This document shows, piece by piece, positions 24,090 to 32,381 of a stretch of 64,000 bases of DNA (positions are counted from its first letter, which is position 1; each line of letters opens with the position of its first letter). The stretch is from a virus, in IMG/VR virus record IMGVR_UViG_3300032325_000466, positions 124,001 to 188,000 of that record, one strand, 5' to 3'. A program made the translations under genes and the position numbers. The notes under the pieces were generated by a model, which made no database searches, was not told the origin of the DNA, and saw only the letters and a list, made by a program, of their open reading frames with translations.

Positions 24090-25118
24090 ATGACTCAAAT
24101 TCTTATCAAGCGCGGCGCGTATCGTGGTACTCCCGTTATCAATCAAACCTTTACACTGGTCAAAGGTTTTCAGGTAGGTGCCAAAGGTAACTATGTTACT
24201 GTCAAAAACGAGGGACATTTCCCGATCGCTATTGATGTAGTAAAGGTTAAAGTAGATAATATGGGATCATTCGAATTTACTTCAGGAGAGCCTGTGACTA
24301 GCACCGCAGTGGAAATCAAGCAAGTGTACAAGCCCGCAGAAACCGACGAGGCAGCTATGGACCGAATCGCTACTCGGTTCTCAGTACTAGATGAGATGTC
24401 GCAAGCTTGTATCAAAGGCGATATCCGAGCCATGATCGTGTCAGGTCCCCCGGGCGTTGGCAAATCGTTTGGCGTCGAGCAGCAATTGGAAAAGGCCGCA
24501 CTGTTTGACAAAATCGCAGGCAAGCGGGTTCGCTTTGAGATTGTCAAAGGTGCAATGACCGCACTGGGCCTCTATGTTCAATTGTACAAGTTTTCGGACC
24601 CGAAAAACATTCTAGTGTTCGATGACTGTGACTCGGTTTTGCAAGATGAACTGGCCCTGAATATTCTCAAGGCTGCGCTGGATTCGGGCAAGCGTCGTCG
24701 CATTTGCTGGAACTCGGATTCGTCACTGCTTCGCCGTGAGGAAGTGCCCGATTCTTTCGAATTCAAGGGCTCGGCAATCTTTATTACGAACCTGAAATTC
24801 GGCAACATCAAGTCGAAGAAACTTCAGGATCACCTCGAGGCTCTTCAAAGTCGCTGCCACTTTCTGGACCTAACGATTGATACCGAGCGTGATAAGATGC
24901 TGCGTATCAAGCAGGTCCATCGTGATGCCGAGGGCGGTCTGTTCAAAGACTATGATTTTGAGGGTGATGAGGCTGCTGAGATTCTTTCGTTCATGGAAGT
25001 CAATCGCACTAAACTGCGCGAAGTGTCACTGAGGATGTGTCTCAAGGTTGCTGATTTGGTTAAGATCAGCCCCGCGAATTGGCGGAATCTGACCCAGGCT
25101 ACTTGCATGAAGGCATGA
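24090..25118 (+). CDS. AAA+ ATPase, MoxR-like (342 aa)
   Basis: Residues 1-90 form a beta-rich N-terminal domain. The AAA module has Walker A GPPGVGKS (119-126), Walker B ILVFDDCD (174-181), a sensor-like IFITNLKFGN, and an arginine in LQSRCHFLDL that could be the arginine finger. The C terminus is helical. MoxR-type ATPases work with VWA proteins, and one is encoded at the left edge (2-1123). The pair may form a remodelling complex. Expressed from promoter copy D and closed by a strong terminator. Confidence 0.8.
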   Translation: MTQILIKRGAYRGTPVINQTFTLVKGFQVGAKGNYVTVKNEGHFPIAIDVVKVKVDNMGSFEFTSGEPVTSTAVEIKQVYKPAETDEAAMDRIATRFSVLDEMSQACIKGDIRAMIVSGPPGVGKSFGVEQQLEKAALFDKIAGKRVRFEIVKGAMTALGLYVQLYKFSDPKNILVFDDCDSVLQDELALNILKAALDSGKRRRICWNSDSSLLRREEVPDSFEFKGSAIFITNLKFGNIKSKKLQDHLEALQSRCHFLDLTIDTERDKMLRIKQVHRDAEGGLFKDYDFEGDEAAEILSFMEVNRTKLREVSLRMCLKVADLVKISPANWRNLTQATCMKA

Positions 25119-25134
25119 TTGTAGTCAGCAAAAT

Positions 25135-25160
25135 AAAAAGGGGCTTAGGCCCCTTTTTTT
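25135..25160 (+). terminator. Rho-independent terminator after the AAA+ gene
   Basis: GGGGC/GCCCC stem flanked by A5/T5 pairing, TTAG loop, and a run of seven T. It ends the island of repeated-promoter genes. Confidence 0.95.
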
Positions 25161-25170
25161 ACCTTTACGC

Positions 25171-25199
25171 TTTACTTGATACCGGCAACAGTGTATTAT
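25171..25199 (+). promoter_or_regulatory. Sigma70-like promoter (TTTACT-17-TATTAT)
   Basis: -35 TTTACT at 25171-25176, 17-bp spacer, -10 TATTAT at 25194-25199, only 6 nt before the ATG at 25206, so the mRNA would be leaderless. Confidence 0.6.
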
Positions 25200-25205
25200 A
25201 GCTAA

Positions 25206-26246
25206 ATGCAAACGCCAACCTTTACTGTAACTGAAGAATGCATTACATATCTACTTACTGTTATCAGGCTAAGTAGAGTTGATGCCCATTTATTTAACAA
25301 CTTAGTTGTACTAAGTACGCATTCGGGTAAGATTACTACAAACCAAGTAAACCTATTTAATCGCGTAGTGTCCAAATATGAGAAACAACTGACAGAACAT
25401 CTTTTAACACCCGAATATGTCGTCAGCTTGCCATGGGCATGTACAATCATAGAAAGCTTGCCCCAATATGCCGAGGCTCATATTTGGATTAAAGATAGAA
25501 TGATCTATCTAAAGTCACCTTTTAGTAGAGAATTTCTTGCCGCTCTAAACCAAGATCCTATATACACTATGCATTGGGATCGAGATAATAGAGAATACAG
25601 TTTAGAGTTTGGTACAGCAGCATTAAAACAATTGCTTCGCATGGTTAATGCCTGCTATAAACAGGTAAATTACTGTCCCATTGTAACTAAACTTTTAGCT
25701 GATGTAAAGTCATTTGAATCAGTTAAATATTGGACTCCAACTTTAGTAATACGCAAAGAGCAATTATATATTGTCGCTTGCAATAAAAGCTTGATGGAAG
25801 CAATAGCGCATATACCACTTACTACTGATTTAAAATCAATCTCGGCTTTACTACAATATGGGATACTGATAGATACTGAGGTCTATGATTTCTTACTAAA
25901 CACTCACGATCCACATGAAGTTAAATTTGCAATTAACCACGCCCCAGCTATTGAAATAAGTGAGTTAGATAAGGTAATACATTGGTTAAAAGATTACGGG
26001 TGTGATGCGATACATATGTCACCTGAAACTAAATTTCAGCGTAGAAAATCCCACATTTGGTGCAGCATAGAAAAAATCATAACTGACTTACATATTACAA
26101 TACTTGATTCTGAAGAACAGTTGAAACTCTATACGAATCCTGTTATAATAAGTGTTAGATCACTCTTACCTACAGCAAAAAATCCCTATAAATACTATAA
26201 GTTAATTAAAGTAATGAACACACAACCTATTGATTTACATAAATGA
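25206..26246 (+). CDS. Hypothetical protein preceding UvsW (346 aa)
   Basis: Overlaps the UvsW start (ATGA), so the two are coupled. Residues about 118-135 (YTMHWDRDNREYSLEFG) faintly resemble the W-D...W/Y block of HARP-type domains of annealing helicases; this is weak. The C-terminal half (YGCDAIHMSPETKFQRRKSH) is alpha/beta. A role alongside the UvsW helicase is inferred from coupling only. Confidence 0.6.
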   Translation: MQTPTFTVTEECITYLLTVIRLSRVDAHLFNNLVVLSTHSGKITTNQVNLFNRVVSKYEKQLTEHLLTPEYVVSLPWACTIIESLPQYAEAHIWIKDRMIYLKSPFSREFLAALNQDPIYTMHWDRDNREYSLEFGTAALKQLLRMVNACYKQVNYCPIVTKLLADVKSFESVKYWTPTLVIRKEQLYIVACNKSLMEAIAHIPLTTDLKSISALLQYGILIDTEVYDFLLNTHDPHEVKFAINHAPAIEISELDKVIHWLKDYGCDAIHMSPETKFQRRKSHIWCSIEKIITDLHITILDSEEQLKLYTNPVIISVRSLLPTAKNPYKYYKLIKVMNTQPIDLHK

Positions 26247-27700
26247 AAAAATGTACCATAAAAATAACAGATGAAGTTAATACCAAAATCATTGGTTTGG
26301 AGTTGGCTGAGCGCAAAACATTAATGAAAATGTTTGAGTATCAAGATCCAACTGCAAGATTTAGACCCTCATACAAGCTTGGCAGATGGAGTGGTAAGGT
26401 AAGTTATTTTTCACTGGCTGGTAGTACTTATATTAATCTGTTACCTGATATTGTTCCTGTATTGGATCGCGCAGGGTATGATATAGAATTAGAAGACACA
26501 AGAGAGTATCGAACTACATTTGAATTCAACCGAGTAACCGAAACAACTTTTTCTGAATATACTTGGCCAGTGGGACATCCTAAAGCAGGGGAACCAGTCA
26601 GACTTAGAAATTATCAAGTTGAAATCGTTAATAACTTTTTAGCTAATCCACAATGCATTCAAGAAATCGCTACTGGGGCAGGTAAGACTATTATGACTGC
26701 TGCGCTAAGTTATAGCGTACAGCAATATGGACGTAGCATTGTAATCGTACCCAATAAATCATTGGTAGTACAAACAGAATTTGACTATAAAAATATTGGA
26801 CTTGATGTTGGAGTGTATTTTGGTGACAGAAAAGAAATAGGAAAAACTCATACTATCTGTACTTGGCAAAGTTTGAATAACATGCTAAAGGATACTAAAT
26901 CAGGTGAAGCGGTAGTTCCAATTGGTGAATTTTTAGAAGGTGTGGTATGTGTTATTGTTGATGAAGTACACATGGCCAAAGCAGATGCCCTAAAAACTTT
27001 GTTAACTGGTGTTATGTCTCAGATGCCTATTCGCTGGGGATTAACAGGTACTATTCCCAAAGCCGAACATGAAGCACAATCACTATTTGTAAGCTTAGGT
27101 CCAGTTATCAGTAAGCTATCAGCCAGTGAATTACAAGATCGGGGTGTACTGGCTAAGTGTCATGTAAATGTTATTCAGTTGCAAGACAAAGTAGAGTTCA
27201 CTAATTACCAAAGTGAATTAAAACATCTATTAGAAGATAAGTTAAGATTAGATCATATAGCAGAAATGATTTTAAAAATCAAAGACACAGGAAACACTTT
27301 GGTGCTGGTTGACCGCGTAAATGCAGGCCGCGAGTTAGTTAGCAGGTTGCCTGACAGCGTGTTCATATCAGGTGAAACAAAACTTACAGAAAGAAAGGAA
27401 GAATATGACGAGATTGCTACCAGTACTGGTAAGATTATTGTGGCTACCTATGGTGTTGCCGCTGTGGGCATTAATATCCCTAGGATTTTTAATTTGGTTC
27501 TTTTGGAGCCCGGAAAAAGTTTTGTCCGTGTTATCCAGAGCATTGGCAGGGGTATAAGAAAAGCGGAAGACAAAGACTTCGTACAAATTTGGGACATAAC
27601 TTCAAGCTGTAAATTTGCTAAACGACATTTAACACATAGAAAAGCTTTTTATAAAGAGGCCTCATATCCATTTGAAGTGGAAAAAGTCGATTACAAATAA
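26243..27700 (+). CDS. uvsW: UvsW superfamily 2 helicase
   Basis: The N-terminal domain (1-110) contains RPSYKLGRWSGKV, typical of UvsW. Motif I ATGAGKT at 143-149, DEVH box at 240-243, motif III LTGTIPK, and motif VI QSIGRGIRK near residue 443. It unwinds D-loops, R-loops and forks, driving the late switch from origin to recombination-dependent replication. Somewhat shorter than T4 UvsW (485 versus about 587 aa). Confidence 0.92.
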   Translation: MKKCTIKITDEVNTKIIGLELAERKTLMKMFEYQDPTARFRPSYKLGRWSGKVSYFSLAGSTYINLLPDIVPVLDRAGYDIELEDTREYRTTFEFNRVTETTFSEYTWPVGHPKAGEPVRLRNYQVEIVNNFLANPQCIQEIATGAGKTIMTAALSYSVQQYGRSIVIVPNKSLVVQTEFDYKNIGLDVGVYFGDRKEIGKTHTICTWQSLNNMLKDTKSGEAVVPIGEFLEGVVCVIVDEVHMAKADALKTLLTGVMSQMPIRWGLTGTIPKAEHEAQSLFVSLGPVISKLSASELQDRGVLAKCHVNVIQLQDKVEFTNYQSELKHLLEDKLRLDHIAEMILKIKDTGNTLVLVDRVNAGRELVSRLPDSVFISGETKLTERKEEYDEIATSTGKIIVATYGVAAVGINIPRIFNLVLLEPGKSFVRVIQSIGRGIRKAEDKDFVQIWDITSSCKFAKRHLTHRKAFYKEASYPFEVEKVDYK

Positions 27701-27723
27701 TGATAATTCTTTACATAACTGCA

Positions 27724-27752
27724 TTGACTTCTCACACACATTATGTTAAAAT
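27724..27752 (+). promoter_or_regulatory. Sigma70-like promoter (TTGACT-17-TAAAAT)
   Basis: -35 TTGACT at 27724-27729, 17-bp spacer, -10 TAAAAT at 27747-27752, 14 nt before the next ATG. Confidence 0.65.
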
Positions 27753-27766
27753 ATCGCTAATAGCGA

Positions 27767-28282
27767 ATGGAGATTAAAATTAAAATATTATCATTAGATA
27801 CAAATAGTCCTTACGATCTTACAGAGTTACCAGATGAGATTGATGATTTAAGATTTGCGATTTTGGATAACTCCAACCCAAACGCAGTAGACTATCATTA
27901 TATCCCACTTATTTTCTTAGAGTCTTTTAACTCGCCTGCGCTGGTACTGCGAATCGGCAATCATACTATCAAAATGCCTGTAGATTGGCAAATTCTTATT
28001 GGCGAACCTGATCATGGTGACTTAGAAACGCTGCCACTTACCAGTATCAATGATCGTGGCTTCAATGTATTTGAGTTTAATCCACTAAGTGCGTTTAGCC
28101 CTAGCTTTTTGCCCATAGAAATCCTAGATGTGTATCACGATGTAACTTGGTATGCACCTAGATTAAAGAATGGCCAATTCTTATGCGTACCTATTAGTGA
28201 TGGTATTAGACCCAAGTGCGTTTACTTTGTTAAAGAGATTAGCAGAAATTGTGAATTGGTTGATTATAGGTTAGCTTGGTAA
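27767..28282 (+). CDS. Hypothetical protein (171 aa)
   Basis: Mostly beta strand, with the block SINDRGFNVFEFNPLSAF in the middle and WYAPRLKNGQFLCVPI near the end. It looks like a compact globular phage protein lying between UvsW and a mobile endonuclease. I recognise no named family. Confidence 0.6.
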   Translation: MEIKIKILSLDTNSPYDLTELPDEIDDLRFAILDNSNPNAVDYHYIPLIFLESFNSPALVLRIGNHTIKMPVDWQILIGEPDHGDLETLPLTSINDRGFNVFEFNPLSAFSPSFLPIEILDVYHDVTWYAPRLKNGQFLCVPISDGIRPKCVYFVKEISRNCELVDYRLAW

Positions 28283-28305
28283 GAATATACCTGTCAGGAA
28301 AAAAT

Positions 28306-29016
28306 ATGATTATTTATTATTTGATGGTTAAAACTCATACCGTGACTGGACTTAAATATCTTTGCCAAACAAAAAAATCGGACCCGCACAATTATCTTGG
28401 ATCGGGTAAATATTGGAGACTACATTTAAAAACACATGGGAACGACATCCACACTGAAATCTTAAAAGAGTGCTCCTCTAAGTTAGAATTAAGAGAATGG
28501 GGCATACATTATAGCAATTTATGGAATGTTACAAAGAGTAATGAATGGGCTAATTTGAAAGATGAAACCGGTGACGGTGGCCAACCAAAGGGATTTGGTT
28601 TAGGAAGAAAGCTATCCGACTCCCACGTAGACTCATTGAAAAAAGCAAAAACAACAATGAATGAAGAAACTATTCAAAAAATGGTTCAATCTGGAAAAAA
28701 ATCATACGAAAAAACATTTGCGTTGCTTACTACTGAACAGCGGAAAGAGAAATATAAAAATAGTTTAGGAAAATTAACATTAGAACAGCGACAAGAAATT
28801 GGACGAAAAAATGAGAACAAAGGTGGAGCTATTTGGAGCAGGGCGTCATCAGGACAAGTTACAGTGACCTATAAAAACGGTATTAGTAAAAGAATTCCAC
28901 AACAGTTATTTAACGACATGAAGAATGATATGATTTTAAAAAATATACCAATGAATGAATGGGATTTCGTTCAAGTGAGTTCATTAGAATCTAAAAAGAG
29001 AAAAAATGGCTGCTAA
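28306..29016 (+). CDS. GIY-YIG-variant homing endonuclease with NUMOD-like tail (236 aa)
   Basis: The start at 28306 follows CAGGAA. The N terminus IIYYLMVKTH...GLKYLCQT with NYLGSGKYW matches the variant GIY-YIG domain also found at 49356 (YYLYIKTH...GLKYLGYT, YPGSGIDW). GLGRKLSDSHVDSLKKA resembles NUMOD3, and a C-terminal helical segment with KRIPQQLFNDM may be a DNA-recognition motif. It overlaps the start of the clamp-loader-like gene, a typical invasion site near replication genes. Confidence 0.75.
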   Translation: MIIYYLMVKTHTVTGLKYLCQTKKSDPHNYLGSGKYWRLHLKTHGNDIHTEILKECSSKLELREWGIHYSNLWNVTKSNEWANLKDETGDGGQPKGFGLGRKLSDSHVDSLKKAKTTMNEETIQKMVQSGKKSYEKTFALLTTEQRKEKYKNSLGKLTLEQRQEIGRKNENKGGAIWSRASSGQVTVTYKNGISKRIPQQLFNDMKNDMILKNIPMNEWDFVQVSSLESKKRKNGC

Positions 29017-29602
29017 AAAATCTGTAGTACCAGCAGACGAAAAATTTGAAAAACAAGACTTTGACTTGTTTGAGTCATTGGTTGCACTGGATAAAAAAGA
29101 CTATGACTGGTACGATAGATTAACCACAGATCAAAAGAAAAAGTTCGTTCCCTATATGTTGTTACATTGGATGAGTGCGATTAAGGGGTCACCAGAGTTA
29201 CAAGGATATTATTTGCGTAGTGTAGATTACTATGCGAACAGACATATGTTTAATGAACATGTACAGCGGCATCCCAAGCTACAATGGTTGATGTTGTGTG
29301 CAGCAAGTCCAGGATTAGGTAAACAATTTCATCAATGGATTCCCCATCTTAGCAGCAAAGTAACTCAACTAAAAGAACCAGCAAAAGTAAAAGACATTAA
29401 AGAATACTTTAAGAAGATTTATCCAAAAACAAATGATAGTGATATTACTGAATACGCTGAAGCATTTGTAGCAGACCATAAAAAGAAATGCTATTTGGCT
29501 AAGATTTATCCAACTTTAAGTATCACTGATATTGAAACTCTAAGTCAAATAATAACAGAAGATGATATTACAAAATACGAAAGAGATAATGGCAACGGAT
29601 AA
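29006..29602 (+). CDS. 62: Clamp-loader small subunit-like protein (gp62-like, 198 aa)
   Basis: Length matches T4 gp62 (187 aa). KKFVPYMLLHWMSAIKG and YYANRHMFNEH (about residues 46-85) parallel the P-Y-M/I-x-N-x-x-L-S ... Y-A-N-E-M layout of gp62 proteins. The rest is helical. The gp44 partner is not in this window, so the call rests on these blocks and on replication-gene context. Confidence 0.5.
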   Translation: MAAKKSVVPADEKFEKQDFDLFESLVALDKKDYDWYDRLTTDQKKKFVPYMLLHWMSAIKGSPELQGYYLRSVDYYANRHMFNEHVQRHPKLQWLMLCAASPGLGKQFHQWIPHLSSKVTQLKEPAKVKDIKEYFKKIYPKTNDSDITEYAEAFVADHKKKCYLAKIYPTLSITDIETLSQIITEDDITKYERDNGNG

Positions 29603-30278
29603 TACAGAATCGGGTTGTGAATTCTGTGGTAGAAAATTTAAAAGACCTTCTACTCTACTTTCTCATATATGTGAGTATAAGCACCGTTGGTTGGAAAGAG
29701 ATAGGCCTGCAAATAGGATAGGCTTTCAATCTTGGTTACAATTCTATAGTAAAAACTCTGCATCTAAAAAGAATCGCACTTATGAAGAATTTATTCGTAG
29801 TCCATATTATACTGGATTTATAAAGTTTGGACTACATTGTGTAGAAATCAAAGCGTTAAATATAAGTAGATATGTAGATTGGTTACTAAAGAATCAAATT
29901 AAATTAGATACTTGGAATACTGATACTGTATATACTAAGTTTTTAATTGAATATCTACGCACAGAAGATCCTTTTGACGCTATTGCCAGAAGTGTAGAAA
30001 CTACTATTGAATTGGCCGAAACAGAAAAAGTCAATCACAATGATTATATCAGATATGGCAATGTAAATAGGATTTGCTATAATATTACTACGGGTAATAT
30101 TAGTCCATGGTTACTGTATCATAGTGAAAGTGGTGTTAAGTTTTTAGAAAACTTAGATCCTATTCAAGTAAAGATGATTATTGATTACATTAATCCTGAA
30201 CTGTGGGCTATTAAATTTAAACGCGAACCTGCAGTAGTTAAGCAAGTTAAAGAGTTATTGGTTCAGGCTAAGTATTGA
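29589..30278 (+). CDS. C2H2-type zinc-finger protein (229 aa)
   Basis: The start is taken at ATG 29589 (14-nt overlap with the upstream gene); an ATG at 29562 is possible. CEFCGRKFKRPSTLLSHICEYKHR is a C2H2 finger near the N terminus. The remainder has phage-specific blocks (SPYYTGFIKFG, YIRYGNVNRICY, SPWLLYHSESG). A regulator or replication accessory is plausible; function is unknown. Confidence 0.65.
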   Translation: MATDNTESGCEFCGRKFKRPSTLLSHICEYKHRWLERDRPANRIGFQSWLQFYSKNSASKKNRTYEEFIRSPYYTGFIKFGLHCVEIKALNISRYVDWLLKNQIKLDTWNTDTVYTKFLIEYLRTEDPFDAIARSVETTIELAETEKVNHNDYIRYGNVNRICYNITTGNISPWLLYHSESGVKFLENLDPIQVKMIIDYINPELWAIKFKREPAVVKQVKELLVQAKY

Positions 30279-30279
30279 T

Positions 30280-30480
30280 ATGAGATTTGTTCCCTTCCAC
30301 TGGCATGTTAGAGTATACGGTCTTGTGATATGTGATCCAGCTTGGTGGGTAGACAATGAAGAAGAAATACATGCTTGGATGGATGAACATATAGCAGGTG
30401 GATCTACTTGCCAACTAGGTATGACGATTCAATTTAAGAGTGACCAAGATCAACTATTGTTTCTTTTAAGATGGGAATAA
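30280..30480 (+). CDS. LRW-end family protein 1 (66 aa)
   Basis: First of a tandem array. The pattern is strand (HWHVRVYGLVI), acidic helix with Trp (DNEEEIHAWMDEHI), strand, then DQLLFLLRWE. It is closest to the 2334 gene. Function unknown. Confidence 0.7.
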   Translation: MRFVPFHWHVRVYGLVICDPAWWVDNEEEIHAWMDEHIAGGSTCQLGMTIQFKSDQDQLLFLLRWE

Positions 30481-30482
30481 AA

Positions 30483-30746
30483 ATGATGAATTATGACTAC
30501 TTATGTTTACATGTAGGTCGAAAGTTTGGACGTATTTTTTCTGATATAAAAAACGCATATTTTTTAGACACTGGAGTGAATGAGTCTACATTTAAGCTTC
30601 AAGCTTTTAATTCTTATATTGAAGAACACTATGGTGTTAGGCTCTTCAATGATATAACTATTCCTGCACGGGGAAGAAATATTGCTGTTGATGATATCAT
30701 TATATTAGATGAGAAGAAATACCTGATGTTTTTATTACGGAAATAA
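30483..30746 (+). CDS. LRW-end family protein 2 (87 aa)
   Basis: The start at 30483 is preferred because GGGA lies 6 nt upstream; an ATG at 30471 overlaps the previous gene. Helix FNSYIEEHYGVRL, strand, then IILDEKKYLMFLLRK. Same family layout as its neighbours. Confidence 0.65.
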   Translation: MMNYDYLCLHVGRKFGRIFSDIKNAYFLDTGVNESTFKLQAFNSYIEEHYGVRLFNDITIPARGRNIAVDDIIILDEKKYLMFLLRK

Positions 30747-30747
30747 T

Positions 30748-30954
30748 GTGGATCATAATCTTATTTTGTCTGCTCTTAAATTAATAAGAAAAGAATATCT
30801 TACCGATCCCCGTTACGCAGATAAACAATTTGACACATATCGTTTTGTAGAGTATGTACGAGATAAATATGGCATTGCAATGAAAGTAGGAAGAAGAGGT
30901 TATCGAATAGTAGATGAAACAAAATATACATACTTTTTACTTAAATTCACATGA
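30748..30954 (+). CDS. LRW-end family protein 3 (68 aa)
   Basis: GTG start one base after the previous stop. FVEYVRDKYGIAMKV then RIVDETKYTYFLLKFT. Very similar in layout to proteins 2 and 6 of the array. Stop and next start overlap (ATGA). Confidence 0.65.
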   Translation: MDHNLILSALKLIRKEYLTDPRYADKQFDTYRFVEYVRDKYGIAMKVGRRGYRIVDETKYTYFLLKFT

Positions 30955-31295
30955 ACAGCCGATACCCCATATCAAAAAAAATATATAAAGGTAAAAGACC
31001 CAAATGGATAATCTCATGGGCTGAAAGAGATAATCCAAAAGGTCTTAGTAGGCAACCTATTATAGGATTGGTGTGTAAAAATTATATGGGTGAATTTGGT
31101 GTACAAATTAGAATGTTTAACGGTGATTATAATTTATTATGGATCAATGAATTAGCCACAGATTTCAATAGATATACTCAATGGGTAGAAGATACCTACG
31201 ATATGACCGCTATGATATTTGACAATGAAGAATCAGCACAAAAAGCACAAGCTGTTTTAGAACAATTGCTAATGGTTAAGATACTTACAGCATGA
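30951..31295 (+). CDS. LRW-end family-like protein 4 (114 aa)
   Basis: Longer member with a basic N terminus (KKIYKGKRPKWIISW). Family helix YTQWVEDTYDMTAMIFD is present, followed by an acidic/Ala-rich helix instead of the usual FLLRW end. It appears to be a divergent or extended copy. Confidence 0.6.
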   Translation: MNSRYPISKKIYKGKRPKWIISWAERDNPKGLSRQPIIGLVCKNYMGEFGVQIRMFNGDYNLLWINELATDFNRYTQWVEDTYDMTAMIFDNEESAQKAQAVLEQLLMVKILTA

Positions 31296-31540
31296 ACAAA
31301 ATTACTTTTGACCAAGAACATTATCATTCTATCCCGAGTATGGAAGCATGGTGTACGGAACAATTTGGTCCAGGTACTTGGATATTTATTACTCCCCAAC
31401 GTTCTTTAGGATGGATCAGTGAAGCTATATGGCAAGGGTTAGACGCTTATGCGTGGGCTATAGACCATTCTTTTGGAAGTACAACCTTTATCTTTAAAAA
31501 AGACGAACACTATGAGTGGTTCGCACTAAGATGGGGTTAG
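31292..31540 (+). CDS. LRW-end family protein 5 (82 aa)
   Basis: ATGA overlap with the upstream gene. MEAWCTEQFGPGTWIFI in the middle and DEHYEWFALRWG at the end. Function unknown. Confidence 0.65.
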   Translation: MNKITFDQEHYHSIPSMEAWCTEQFGPGTWIFITPQRSLGWISEAIWQGLDAYAWAIDHSFGSTTFIFKKDEHYEWFALRWG

Positions 31541-31542
31541 CG

Positions 31543-31812
31543 ATGGATTGGGGTAAAAGCAAATTAAACATAGAAGAAACAAAGTACGCTGCATATATTG
31601 ACAAGCGCAGAAAGTATTGGGAATCTCTAAGAAAGATACGAGAAGAGTATTCTAAGACTATTGGGAACAATCTGTTCAATGCCAATGATTTTGAAATGCA
31701 TGTAGAAGAAACATATGGTATAAGATTGGTATATTATGAGGGTAACATAGCTGGAACTTATGAAATACTTGATGAACAAAAACACCTTATCTATTTGTTG
31801 AAATTCACATAA
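31543..31812 (+). CDS. LRW-end family protein 6 (89 aa)
   Basis: Start at ATG 31543, two bases after the upstream stop, with GGGG upstream. FEMHVEETYGIRLVYY and EILDEQKHLIYLLKFT match protein 3. It ends the array before a new promoter. Confidence 0.65.
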   Translation: MDWGKSKLNIEETKYAAYIDKRRKYWESLRKIREEYSKTIGNNLFNANDFEMHVEETYGIRLVYYEGNIAGTYEILDEQKHLIYLLKFT

Positions 31813-31823
31813 GCCCAAATCTA

Positions 31824-31852
31824 TTGATAAAAATAAAAACCCATGCTATACT
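31824..31852 (+). promoter_or_regulatory. Sigma70-like promoter (TTGATA-17-TATACT)
   Basis: -35 TTGATA at 31824-31829, 17-bp spacer, -10 TATACT at 31847-31852, upstream of the deoxyribonucleotidase gene. Confidence 0.75.
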
Positions 31853-31883
31853 GCAAGATAATATTTCTAGGAACTTGGATATA

Positions 31884-32381
31884 ATGATTATTTATTTGGA
31901 TATGGATGATGTAGTAGCTGATTGGACTGGTGCCGCAAGCACTTACTTAGGTATTGACTTAACTAAAGAAAATGAGCGATTACCCGAATCACAGTGGGAT
32001 ATCTTAAAACAATTTGGTAGATTTTATCGCAACTTGCCTCTTAAAGAAGGTGCTGACGAATTGGTCACTTGGTGTGCACAGTATTGTATTAAAACTGGGG
32101 CAGGCCTAAGGTTCTTAACAGCACTACCAAGTCAAAACGATATGCCTTGGGCAGTACAAGATAAAGTATGGTGGGCAGCAGATCATTTCCCTAACATACC
32201 AGTATTCATTGGTCCTTATAGTGGTGACAAATGGAAACACTGCCAGATAGGTGATGTATTGATTGATGATAGAGAGAGTAATTGTAGTGATTGGGCTAAA
32301 GCAGGTGGCTTGGCTCATGTATATAGAAATTGGGAACAATGCCAACATTGGCTAAAAAACACATTACCAGGAGCAGAATAA
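31884..32381 (+). CDS. 5'(3')-deoxyribonucleotidase, HAD family (165 aa)
   Basis: The start at 31884 is chosen because the promoter lies between 31824 and 31852. HAD motif I LDMDDVVADW (D6, D8), motif II in the FLTALPS strand, and motif IV DVLIDDRESN. It dephosphorylates deoxynucleoside monophosphates, probably adjusting dNTP pools or salvaging host DNA products. It is coupled to the exonuclease gene. Confidence 0.8.
   Translation: MIIYLDMDDVVADWTGAASTYLGIDLTKENERLPESQWDILKQFGRFYRNLPLKEGADELVTWCAQYCIKTGAGLRFLTALPSQNDMPWAVQDKVWWAADHFPNIPVFIGPYSGDKWKHCQIGDVLIDDRESNCSDWAKAGGLAHVYRNWEQCQHWLKNTLPGAE

Noticed and set aside
31824-31883. TTG at 31824 as start of the deoxyribonucleotidase
   Set aside because: That TTG is the -35 hexamer of a good promoter. 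ATG 31884 gives the normal HAD N terminus (MIIYLDMDD).
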